Part shown: positions 37,796-45,212 of the stretch, one piece after another
Layout: every line of letters starts with the position of its first letter
Position numbering within the stretch: the first letter of the stretch is position 1
From: Kribbella sp. ALI-6-A
GTDB lineage: Bacteria > Actinomycetota > Actinomycetes > Propionibacteriales > Kribbellaceae
Direction of reading: 5' to 3'
Length of the DNA stretch: 64,000 nt
Assembly: GCF_001984195.1 (NCBI RefSeq)
Contig: NZ_MTQN01000009.1
Coordinates: 930,001 to 994,000, forward strand
The notes under the pieces: model-generated
What the model was told of the DNA's origin: nothing
The model's database searches: none
The model's input: the letters and a program-made list of their open reading frames with translations, nothing else
Made by a program: the position numbers and the translations under genes

Positions 37796-39135
37796 AGACG
37801 CTCGTCCTGGCGGTCGCCTGCAGTGCCGCGGTGATCGTCACGGCTGCACAGGGGTGGTGGCCGAACGTCGTACTGATCGGTGCCTCATTGCTGGTCCTGG
37901 CGCTGATCAAGCTCGGCGGGCCGAAGAGCGTGCTGCTGCTCGTGGCCGGCGCCGCGGTGTGTCAGGTGCCTGGGTTGCTGCACGCGCCGATCACCAGCAC
38001 GGACGCCTATCGGTACGTGTGGGACGGGCGGGTTCAGCTGTCCGGCAGTTCGCCGTACTCGCATGTGCCGCTGGACGACGCGCTCGCCACGCTGCGCGAC
38101 CCTGTCCTGTTCCCTGGACTGACGCCTGCCGACCGCACCGGGGTCGTCGGCCCGCCACGCGTCCCAACAGATGCGGCGGAAGTCGCGGCGCTCTCCCAGG
38201 ACGACCCGCGGACCAGGATCAATCGGCCGCTCGTGCCGACCATCTACCCGCCGGTCGCGCAGGCGTACTTCACGGTGGTCGCCCTGCTCACTCCGTGGTC
38301 GGCCGGCACCTTCGGGCTGCAACTGGCCGCGGCCTTGATCGCTGTCGGTCTCACCTGGTTACTCGCCGTCGAACTGAAGCGCCGCGGCCGTGATCCACGC
38401 TGGGCCGCGTTGTGGGGTTGGTCACCGATCGTGGCCTTGGAGGCCGGCAGCTCCGCGCACGTCGACGTGCTCGCCGCGTTGCTGGTGATCGCGGCACTCA
38501 CCCGCCGCCGCGCCTGGCTGGCCGGCGTCCTGCTCGGCGCGGCCGGCGCCGTCAAGCTCCTTCCGCTTCTCCTGCTGCCCGCGCTCACCAACCGCCGGAC
38601 GCCATTGGTTGCCGTCAGCACCTTGATCGCGAGCTACCTGCCGCACGTGCTCGTCGCCGGCACGCTCGTCGCCGGATTCCTGCCGGGCTATCTCACCCAG
38701 GAGGGCTTCTCCGACGGCAGCTCGCGATCGGCGATTCTCGCGCTGGTGCTGCCTCCTGAGGCCCGTCAGGTCGCCGCCGGTGTTCTCGCCGTCGGGTTGG
38801 CGTTGCTCGCGCTGCGCCGGCACGGGCGCGAGCCGGTCGCCGTCACCTGCTGCTGGCTGTACGGCGCCGCTCTGCTCGTCGCGACGCCGACGTACCCCTG
38901 GTACGGGCTGCCGCTGATCGCGCTCGCCGTGCTCGCCGGACGGGCCGAGTGGCTCGCCGTCCCGCTGGCCGCCTACGCGGCGTACGCGAACTTCGGGCAC
39001 GACGTCGAGCAGGGTCTGATCCACCTCGGCGCCCTGCTGGTGGTGCTGCTCGTGATCACGCTGCGTCACAGATCGGACGCGGTATCCCGGTTGATTTCTG
39101 GGCAGAGCGCTCGGACACTGATCCGGGCGCCGTAG
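37792..39135 (+). CDS. GT-C family membrane glycosyltransferase (GT87/mannosyltransferase-like)
   Basis: 447 residues, about 10-12 membrane segments. After the first two to three segments comes ITSTDAYRYVWDGRVQLSGSSPYSHVP, an extracytoplasmic loop with the Asp/Asp-type motif of polyprenyl-phosphate-sugar-dependent GT-C enzymes; GAAGAVKLLPLLLLPAL is typical of the GT87/DUF2029 group. It should use a lipid-linked sugar donor outside the membrane. The ATG overlaps the stop of the fusion gene. Donor and acceptor are not known. Confidence 0.82.
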   Translation: MKTLVLAVACSAAVIVTAAQGWWPNVVLIGASLLVLALIKLGGPKSVLLLVAGAAVCQVPGLLHAPITSTDAYRYVWDGRVQLSGSSPYSHVPLDDALATLRDPVLFPGLTPADRTGVVGPPRVPTDAAEVAALSQDDPRTRINRPLVPTIYPPVAQAYFTVVALLTPWSAGTFGLQLAAALIAVGLTWLLAVELKRRGRDPRWAALWGWSPIVALEAGSSAHVDVLAALLVIAALTRRRAWLAGVLLGAAGAVKLLPLLLLPALTNRRTPLVAVSTLIASYLPHVLVAGTLVAGFLPGYLTQEGFSDGSSRSAILALVLPPEARQVAAGVLAVGLALLALRRHGREPVAVTCCWLYGAALLVATPTYPWYGLPLIALAVLAGRAEWLAVPLAAYAAYANFGHDVEQGLIHLGALLVVLLVITLRHRSDAVSRLISGQSARTLIRAP

Positions 39136-39173
39136 CCGCGGAGCCCCAAGGCTGCATCCGAAAGGCAACCACC

Positions 39174-40052
39174 GTGACCGTGCGTATCGCTCTCGCGACC
39201 TCGGCCGACCACCCGGACCTGCACGAGCACGACCTCCCGCTCGTTCCCGCGCTCCGGGCGGCCGGGCTCGAGCCCGACGTCCGGGTCTGGACCGACCCGT
39301 CGGTCGACTGGTCGTCGTACGACGCCGTCCTGCTGCGCTCGGTCTGGGACTACCACACCCGGTACCTGGAGTTCACCGAATGGCTCGGCCAGCTCGACAA
39401 GGCCGGCGTCCGGCTGATCAACGACAGCGGACTGGTCCGCTGGAACTCCGACAAGAGCTACCTGCTCGAGCTGCGCGAGCGCGGCGTCGCGATCGTGCCG
39501 TCACAGGTCGCCGCCGGCGCCTGCCTGCGTGAGGTCGTCGGCGGGCTGTCCGGCCAGGAGATCGTCGTCAAGCCGACGGTCAGCGCCAGCGCGCTGCACA
39601 CCGTCCGCGGCGTGGCCGGCTCCGAGGAGCTCAGCCGCGCGATGGACGACCTGCCCGACACGGTCTACCTGGTCCAGCCGTTCCAGCCGGAGGTGCAGAC
39701 CGACGGCGAGTGGTCGCTGATGTTCTTCGGCGGGGTCTACTCCCACGCGGTCGTGAAGCGGCCGGGCACGGGCGACTACCGGGTCCAGCACGAGTACGGC
39801 GGCACCGCCGAGCAGGCCGAGCCGCCCGCCGCCGTCATCGCCGGCGCCACCGAGGCACTCGCCGCGCTCAGCACCACCCCGGCGTACGCGCGGGTCGACG
39901 GCATCGTCTCCGCCGGGCGCTTCCTGCTGATGGAACTCGAACTGATCGAGCCGTACCTGTTCCTGACTGACCACACCCCGGCGTTCGACACCTTCGCGCG
40001 GACCATCGCCGACGCGGTGCGTCAGCCGGCCGGGATCTCCGCGGCGAGGTAG
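39174..40052 (+). CDS. ATP-grasp domain ligase
   Basis: 292 residues from GTG 39174 (GAAAGG upstream). Glutathione synthase/RimK-like ATP-grasp fold: LINDSGLVRWNSDKSYLLEL, the ATP-binding lysine in IVVKPTVSASALHTVRG, VQPFQPEVQTDGEWSLMFFGG and the metal-binding end LLMELELIEPYLFL. It is similar in pattern to DcsG-type ligases of D-cycloserine clusters and their many uncharacterised relatives. It forms an amide or similar bond from a carboxylate using ATP; the substrates are unknown. 38 bases after the GT-C gene, possibly in the same transcript. Confidence 0.8.
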   Translation: MTVRIALATSADHPDLHEHDLPLVPALRAAGLEPDVRVWTDPSVDWSSYDAVLLRSVWDYHTRYLEFTEWLGQLDKAGVRLINDSGLVRWNSDKSYLLELRERGVAIVPSQVAAGACLREVVGGLSGQEIVVKPTVSASALHTVRGVAGSEELSRAMDDLPDTVYLVQPFQPEVQTDGEWSLMFFGGVYSHAVVKRPGTGDYRVQHEYGGTAEQAEPPAAVIAGATEALAALSTTPAYARVDGIVSAGRFLLMELELIEPYLFLTDHTPAFDTFARTIADAVRQPAGISAAR

Positions 40053-40075
40053 GTCTCGTGGCCGGGTCGGCGAAT

Positions 40076-40081
40076 TAGGCT
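40076..40081 (+). promoter_or_regulatory. -10 element of a leaderless PLP-enzyme transcript
   Basis: TAGGCT followed by seven bases and the ATG at 40089, with no ribosome-binding site. Confidence 0.5.
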
Positions 40082-40088
40082 CGGCCGC

Positions 40089-41015
40089 ATGCCGACTCTC
40101 GCCGACATCCGCCACGCCGCCGCCGGGTTGTCCGGCCGGATCCACCGCACGCCGGTCATCACCTCGAGTGCGCTCGACGAGTTGTTCGGCGGATCGCTGG
40201 CGTTGAAGGCCGAGCTGTTCCAGAAGACCGGCAGCTTCAAGGTGCGCGGCCTGCTGCACAAGACGTTGCAGCTGACCGGCAGTGAGCGCGAGCACGGGGT
40301 GATCACCGTGTCCGCGGGCAACGCCGCGGGCGCGCTCGCCTGGGCCGCGCGCGACGCCGGGGTCCCGGCGACCGTGGTGATGGCGAGGACCGCCGTTCAG
40401 GCGAAGGTCGACGCGGCCCGCGCGTACGGCGCGCGGGTGGAACTCGTCGAGGGCGACCTGATCGCGGCGTACGAGGCGATCCGGGACGAGCGGCGGCTGA
40501 CCGGCGTCCACCCGTTCGACGACCTCGACGTGATCACCGGGCACGGCAGTCTGGGCCTCGAACTGCTGGACGACGCTCCGCAGGCCCGCACGGTGCTCGT
40601 CCCGGTCGGCGGTGGCGGGCTGATCTCCGGCGTCGCGCTGGCGATGAAACTGTCCGACCCCTCAGTCCGGATCGTCGGCGTCGAGCCAGAGAACGCCGAC
40701 GTCGTCAGCCGCAGCCTGGCCGCCGGATCCCCGCAGAAGTTGCCGACCGCGCGAAGCCTCGCCGACGGTCTGGCCGCGCCGGTCTGCGGCACGCACACCT
40801 TCGGCATCATCCAGCAGTACGTCGACGAGCTGGTCCGGGTCGGTGAGGACGCGATTCTCGAAGCCACCCGGCTGGTGATGTCCCGCACCAAGCTCGCCCT
40901 CGAACCGGCCGCGGCGGCGCCGTTCGCCGCCCTGCTCGAAGGCAAGCTGCGTCTCACCGGTCCCACCGCCGCCGTGATCAGCGGTGGGAACCTGGACGTC
41001 TCGAAGCTCTACTAG
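40089..41015 (+). CDS. PLP-dependent threonine/serine dehydratase-family enzyme
   Basis: 308 residues, fold type II. The PLP lysine is in KTGSFKVRG (about residue 53), the phosphate-binding loop is VPVGGGGLISGVA and the end VISGGNLD is typical. The usual SAGNHAQG motif reads SAGNAAGALAW, so the normally conserved His is Ala. No ACT domain, so it is the catabolic/serine racemase-like length. Likely catalyses amino acid dehydration or racemisation; specificity unknown. It is convergent with the GT87 gene and overlaps it by four bases. Confidence 0.85.
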   Translation: MPTLADIRHAAAGLSGRIHRTPVITSSALDELFGGSLALKAELFQKTGSFKVRGLLHKTLQLTGSEREHGVITVSAGNAAGALAWAARDAGVPATVVMARTAVQAKVDAARAYGARVELVEGDLIAAYEAIRDERRLTGVHPFDDLDVITGHGSLGLELLDDAPQARTVLVPVGGGGLISGVALAMKLSDPSVRIVGVEPENADVVSRSLAAGSPQKLPTARSLADGLAAPVCGTHTFGIIQQYVDELVRVGEDAILEATRLVMSRTKLALEPAAAAPFAALLEGKLRLTGPTAAVISGGNLDVSKLY

Positions 41016-42469
41016 ACCGCAACCCGCTCGCGAGGTGTGAAGTCGGGCGCGACGCCGTCGCCGGGATCGTCGACCAGGTCGCCCTGGCGGACCGGGTCCT
41101 TCTCGGGCAGCAGGATGTCGCGGGACACGATCACCATCAGGTAGAGCGTGCCGGCCATCCGCAGGATCACCGACAGCCAGTAGATCTTGTCCGGCGCCTC
41201 CGGCTGCCCGGGCACGAGGAACTGCGCCAGATGCAGCCAGACCATCATCCAGTAGAAGCACTCGCAGGCCTGCCAGATCAGCCAGTCCCGCAGCTTCGGC
41301 CGGGCCAGCGCGACCAGCGGCAGCAGCCACAGCACGTACTGCGGTGAGTACACCTTGTTGATCAGCAGGAACGCGGCGACGACCAGGAACGCCAGCTGCG
41401 CGAACCGCGGCGGCCGGGGCGCCATCAGGCCGAGGATCGCGATCGACAGACACAGGCCGGCGAAGATCACGATGTTCAGCTTGTTGACGTCGGCGACCTC
41501 GTTGCCGGCCAGCTTCAGCACGTACCAGATCGAGCCGTAGTCGCTGGCCCGCTCGTCGTTGAAGACCCAGAACGACATCCACTCGTTCTTGGCCAGCAGG
41601 TAGATCGGCGCGTTCACCAGGGCCCAGGCGACCACCGCCGCCACCACTGCCTGGAACCACGGCCACAGCTTGCGTCCTCGCAGGCACACGATCAGCAGCG
41701 GCCCGAGCAGCAGGAACGGGTAGAACTTCGCCGCCGTTCCCAGCCCGAGCAGGATGCCGAACCAGATCGGCTTGCCCCGAGACCACGCCCACATCGCACC
41801 GGCCGTCAGCACGACCGCGAACAGGTCCCAGTTGATCGTCGAGGTCAGCGCCAGCGCCGGCGCCGCCGCGACGTACAGGGCGTCCAGCGGCTGTCCGCGT
41901 GCTCCGCCCGGACGTGACGCGACCCCACGCGCGGTCGCGACGGTGAGCCCGACCAGCAGCAGCGCGCAGATGAACAGCAGCGCCACGTTCACCACGAAGA
42001 AGACCCCGGCGGTGTCACGCTTCTGCTCGGCCGTGACGTCCTGCTGCGGATCGCCGGTGATCACCCAGGTGATCTGCGCCGCGACCTCCATGAACCCGCC
42101 GGTCAGCACCGGGTACTCCAGCACCGGGTAGTTGCCGGTGTCGAGGAACGGCCGGTTGCCCTCGGCGAACCCGCGCTCCTGGTACAGGTACCCGATGTCG
42201 GAGTAACACAGCGCCTTGAACGGCCGCCAGCTCTGCCGGTCCCAGCCGGCGTCCATGCACGGCGCCTTCTGCAGCACGCCGAGCGCGAAGGTGACCGTGC
42301 AGACCGCGAGCGCGATCCGCAGCGGGGTCCACCACGACGAGCTCAACCGGGCGAACCGCCCCGCCGGGCCACCGAGACCGACCGTCAGTCCGGCGAGAGC
42401 CGGATCGGCCTCTGACGGGGCCGGCCGGGCCTGCGCGTCCTGGGCGTCACGTGAGGTCACGGGGGACAT
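41012..42469 (-). CDS. GT87-like integral membrane glycosyltransferase
   Basis: 485 residues, about 10-11 membrane segments after a cytoplasmic leader of about 45 residues. NYPVLEYPVLTGGFMEVAA in the first large outside loop and GLGTAAKFYPFLLLGPLLI are hallmark GT87/DUF2029 segments; INKVYSPQYVLWLLPLVAL is also typical. GT87 members are polyprenyl-phosphate-mannose-dependent alpha-mannosyltransferases in mycobacteria. Whether it acts with the GT genes on the plus strand is an inference. ATG start. Confidence 0.82.
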   Translation of the reverse strand: MSPVTSRDAQDAQARPAPSEADPALAGLTVGLGGPAGRFARLSSSWWTPLRIALAVCTVTFALGVLQKAPCMDAGWDRQSWRPFKALCYSDIGYLYQERGFAEGNRPFLDTGNYPVLEYPVLTGGFMEVAAQITWVITGDPQQDVTAEQKRDTAGVFFVVNVALLFICALLLVGLTVATARGVASRPGGARGQPLDALYVAAAPALALTSTINWDLFAVVLTAGAMWAWSRGKPIWFGILLGLGTAAKFYPFLLLGPLLIVCLRGRKLWPWFQAVVAAVVAWALVNAPIYLLAKNEWMSFWVFNDERASDYGSIWYVLKLAGNEVADVNKLNIVIFAGLCLSIAILGLMAPRPPRFAQLAFLVVAAFLLINKVYSPQYVLWLLPLVALARPKLRDWLIWQACECFYWMMVWLHLAQFLVPGQPEAPDKIYWLSVILRMAGTLYLMVIVSRDILLPEKDPVRQGDLVDDPGDGVAPDFTPRERVAV

Positions 42470-42514
42470 CGTCTCCTATCCGGTCGGCCGCCGGGGCAGG
42501 CGGCGCCCGCCAGG

Positions 42515-43171
42515 TTACCCAGAAGCGAGCGTGCCGAGTGCGTCGGGCACGGAGTCGGTGACCGGGAACCCGGTCGCCTGCAGCGCCGTACGCGACATCG
42601 CACCGGTGGTGACCAGCACACAGTGCGCGCCGACCGCACGGGCGGCATCGGCGTCGTCGACGACGTCACCGATCAGTACGACGTCCGCCGGGTCGAGCTG
42701 CTGTGCCGTGAGGTGATTGGCGAGGTGCTCCGCCTTCGAGCCGCCACCGACCGCACTCCGCAACCCGTCCACCCGCTGGAAGAGCTCGGTCAGCCCGAAG
42801 CCGTCGATCGTCGGGACGAGCTGCGCGTGGAACCACATCGACAGCAGCGACTGCGTCCGCCCACTCTCACCCCACGCCCGCAACCCGTCCGGTACGCCGG
42901 GCGCCAGGCCGCAGGTGTGCAGCAGCAGGTCGTACCGCTCGTGGTAGAGCTTGTCGACCCGGGCCCAGTCCTCCTCGGACAGCTCCCGGCCCAGGATCTT
43001 CTCGTACGACAGCCGCATCGGCCGCGCGTACACCTCGCGCCACTCGTCCCAGGTCAGCGGAGCCCGCCCGAACCCCGCGCACACCTCGTTGACCGCGGCA
43101 AGCACCGCCAAGTTGTCGTCGAGCAGCGTCCCGTTCCAGTCCCAGACGATGTGCGACACCTTCAGCCTCAT
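42515..43171 (-). CDS. HAD-superfamily hydrolase (phosphatase-like)
   Basis: 218 residues. Motif I IVWDWNGTLLDD (nucleophile and acid Asp), a helical cap (about residues 20-95), motif III lysine near GGSKAEHLA and motif IV LIGDVVDDADAARA. Belongs to the PGP/Gph-like branch; the substrate is unknown. Start ATG 43171 fits homology; an in-frame ATG at 43192 gives seven more residues. Confidence 0.82.
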   Translation of the reverse strand: MRLKVSHIVWDWNGTLLDDNLAVLAAVNEVCAGFGRAPLTWDEWREVYARPMRLSYEKILGRELSEEDWARVDKLYHERYDLLLHTCGLAPGVPDGLRAWGESGRTQSLLSMWFHAQLVPTIDGFGLTELFQRVDGLRSAVGGGSKAEHLANHLTAQQLDPADVVLIGDVVDDADAARAVGAHCVLVTTGAMSRTALQATGFPVTDSVPDALGTLASG

Positions 43172-43224
43172 CACAGCCGCAACCCTAGACATCCCCGCGG
43201 CGGGCCGGCGCGGGTGGGCAACAC

Positions 43225-43257
43225 GAAGGCCCGCCGAGCGGGGCTCGGCGGGCCTTC
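43225..43257 (-). terminator. Strong hairpin downstream of rpmJ2
   Basis: Perfect 14-bp stem GAAGGCCCGCCGAG/CTCGGCGGGCCTTC with a 5-base loop, 13 bases after the rpmJ2 stop, between rpmJ2 and the HAD gene. Downstream on the minus strand only a short GTGTTG follows, so there is no full T tract. Confidence 0.75.
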
Positions 43258-43270
43258 GGGCGCTACGGTC

Positions 43271-43393
43271 TCAGCCCTGGCGGGCCTTGAACCGGGGGTC
43301 GCGGCGGTTGATCACGAAGACCCGGCCGCGGCGCCGTACCACCTGGGCGCCTGGTCGCGACTTCAGTGCTCGCAGGGAACGTCGTACCTTCAT
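43271..43393 (-). CDS. rpmJ2: 50S ribosomal protein L36, zinc-free paralogue
   Basis: 40 residues, starting [19 protein letters not shown] and ending DPRFKARQG. It lacks the Cys/His residues of the zinc-binding L36 and so is the C-minus type. Such paralogues can replace the zinc form when zinc is scarce. ATG with GAAGGAG six bases upstream. I do not see a Zur-like palindrome before it. Followed by a strong hairpin. Confidence 0.93.
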   Translation of the reverse strand: MKVRRSLRALKSRPGAQVVRRRGRVFVINRRDPRFKARQG

Positions 43394-43435
43394 CGGACAC
43401 TCCTTCGGTTCGTCCTGCTGACAGAACACCGCGAA

Positions 43436-43457
43436 GCCCGCGGGTGTTCCCGCGGGC
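43436..43457. other. Perfect inverted repeat between rpmJ2 and the kinase gene
   Basis: GCCCGCGGG-TGTT-CCCGCGGGC, 9-bp arms and a 4-base loop, in the divergent intergenic region. It could be an operator or an RNA hairpin in a 5' leader; I cannot decide. Confidence 0.4.
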
Positions 43458-43520
43458 CGGAGCGGCGCATGGCTCCTGGCACCCCGGGGTACCGGACTGT
43501 CACACGGGGACGCGGGAGGC

Positions 43521-44420
43521 ATGATGCGGATCGCGAATCGGTACCAGCTGGAGTCGGTGCTCGGCCGTGGTGGAATGGGCGAGGTCTGGCGCGCCACCGA
43601 CGAGATCCTCGGCCGGCCGGTCGCGATCAAGTTGCTGCCGCCGGAGCACACCGACGCGGAGGCGATGGAACGCTTTCGTCGCGAGGCGCACGCCGGAGCG
43701 GTGGTGAACAACCCGCACGTGATCGGTGTCCACGACTTCGGCCCGTACGGCGACAGCTGCTACCTGGTGATGGAGCTCGTCGATGGCGACAACCTCGCGA
43801 CCGAGCTCCGCCGGGAAGGCAGTTTCGATCCGGCCGACGCGGCGTGGATCGCGGCGCAGGTCGCCGAGGGTCTGGCCGCGGCGCACCAGGAGGGTGTCGT
43901 GCATCGCGACATCAAGCCGGGCAACCTGCTGATCACTCCCGACCGTACGGTGAAGATCGCGGACTTCGGCATCGCCTGTTTCGTCGCGGACACCGACGAG
44001 GACGATTGCCCGGACGGTGAACTGCTCGGCACGAGCTACTACGTCGCCCCTGAGCGCGCGGCCGCCCAGCCGGCCGGCCCGGCCGCCGACGTGTACTCCC
44101 TGGGCTGCGTGCTCTACCAGCTCCTGACCGGCGGCCCGCCGTTCGTCGCGGATACTCCGACCGGCATCCTCCGCCAGCATCTGCACCGTTGCCCCGCGCA
44201 ACCCGACCACGTGCACCGCGGCTTCCGCCGCTACCTGTCGCGCATGCTCGCCAAGAACCCTGAAGACCGCCCCGAAGCCTCCGACGTCGCGGCCTGGTGC
44301 TGGCACACCTATCTCAAGTCGTCCCACCGCCGCGGCCACCGGGCGCCGGCCCCGGTCCCCACTCTCCCGCTCGCCGACACCGCCCCGGCCACCGTGCCCG
44401 CCGAGCCGGCCGCCGTCTAA
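43521..44420 (+). CDS. Soluble serine/threonine protein kinase
   Basis: 299 residues, PknB-like (Hanks type). G loop GRGGMGEVW, catalytic Lys in [18 protein letters not shown] catalytic loop, DFGIACF and APER. The activation segment carries an acidic run ([11 protein letters not shown]). After the kinase domain (to about residue 265) there is a short Pro/Ala/His tail and no membrane segment or PASTA domain, so it is cytoplasmic. The start is either of two adjacent ATGs, 43521 or 43524; GGAGG lies close. Convergent with the SGNH gene, four-base overlap. Confidence 0.92.
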   Translation: MMRIANRYQLESVLGRGGMGEVWRATDEILGRPVAIKLLPPEHTDAEAMERFRREAHAGAVVNNPHVIGVHDFGPYGDSCYLVMELVDGDNLATELRREGSFDPADAAWIAAQVAEGLAAAHQEGVVHRDIKPGNLLITPDRTVKIADFGIACFVADTDEDDCPDGELLGTSYYVAPERAAAQPAGPAADVYSLGCVLYQLLTGGPPFVADTPTGILRQHLHRCPAQPDHVHRGFRRYLSRMLAKNPEDRPEASDVAAWCWHTYLKSSHRRGHRAPAPVPTLPLADTAPATVPAEPAAV

Positions 44421-45049
44421 GCCGCCAGTCCCGAGCAGATGTCCCAGGCGGCCTGACGAATCAGCGCGGCCGTCTCCGCGTCGAGCCCCTTGACCGGCAC
44501 CTCGATCCCGACCGGATCCGCCTCCAGCAGCGCGATCAGGAACACGCAGGCGGCCAAGTAGCTCCCGGCCACCGCGGGGTGACTGTTGTCGGCGTCGTGC
44601 AGCACCGGCTGCTCGTACGTCGCCAGGAATCGCTGCCACACCATCCCGACCGGCACGAGCGTCGCACCGACCTCGGCCGCACACCTCGCGTACGCCGCCG
44701 TGAGGGCTTCCTGCGCCTCGGGCTGGTTGCGCCGGGCCCAGGTCAGGTACAAAGCGGTCCGCGCGCCGGCCGCCTCGATCGCCGCCTGGAAGTCGCGCAC
44801 GCTGTCCCGCATTCGCGCCGGGTTCTTGACCGGCAGCGTGCTCTGCTCCTGCAGGACGACGACGTCGTACTCGCGGCTCTCGATCGCGTCGAGGGCGGCG
44901 CCGGCGTTCAGGTGCTGACGCAGGGACGCGCCACCGGCGGAGATCAGCCGGTGGGTGACGTCGATGCCGCGAGCACCGGCCAGGCCGGCGAGCATTCCGG
45001 GCAGGTTGTTGCGAGCCGTGAAGCTGTTGCCGACGTACAGGAGCCGCAC
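44417..45049 (-). CDS. SGNH/GDSL-like hydrolase
   Basis: 210 residues. Block I GNSFTARNNLPG carries the nucleophile Ser, followed by GGASLRQH, VVLQEQS and the His-containing NSHPAVAGSYLAACVF near the C-terminus. It resembles the DUF4886-type SGNH group. No signal peptide is apparent, so probably cytoplasmic. Substrate unknown (esters, possibly sugar acetyl groups). Confidence 0.78.
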   Translation of the reverse strand: MRLLYVGNSFTARNNLPGMLAGLAGARGIDVTHRLISAGGASLRQHLNAGAALDAIESREYDVVVLQEQSTLPVKNPARMRDSVRDFQAAIEAAGARTALYLTWARRNQPEAQEALTAAYARCAAEVGATLVPVGMVWQRFLATYEQPVLHDADNSHPAVAGSYLAACVFLIALLEADPVGIEVPVKGLDAETAALIRQAAWDICSGLAA

Positions 45050-45083
45050 CCGCCGACCGTACTGCAGCCCGGGGCGACAAAGG

Positions 45084-45125
45084 GGCTCGGCCTGGCCGTC
45101 ACGGGGGGAACGGCCAGGTCGAGCC
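45084..45125 (-). terminator. Long hairpin between MmpL-type and SGNH genes
   Basis: 16-bp stem with one mismatch, GGCTCGGCCTGGCCGT/ACGGCCAGGTCGAGCC, loop of 10 bases. It begins 87 bases after the MmpL-type stop. Its position fits a terminator of that gene, though it could also lie in the leader of the SGNH gene. Confidence 0.5.
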
Positions 45126-45212
45126 GGACAGGAAGGTATCGATTCCAGCAGGGATCCGGCAAGACCCTGAGAGAAATCGACACCGGACAGTCACCTTTTC
45201 ATCGAAACGTTG

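Noticed and set aside
43394..43520. Zur box for rpmJ2
   Set aside because: No AT-rich TGAAAAT-like palindrome; only a GC-rich inverted repeat at 43436-43457.
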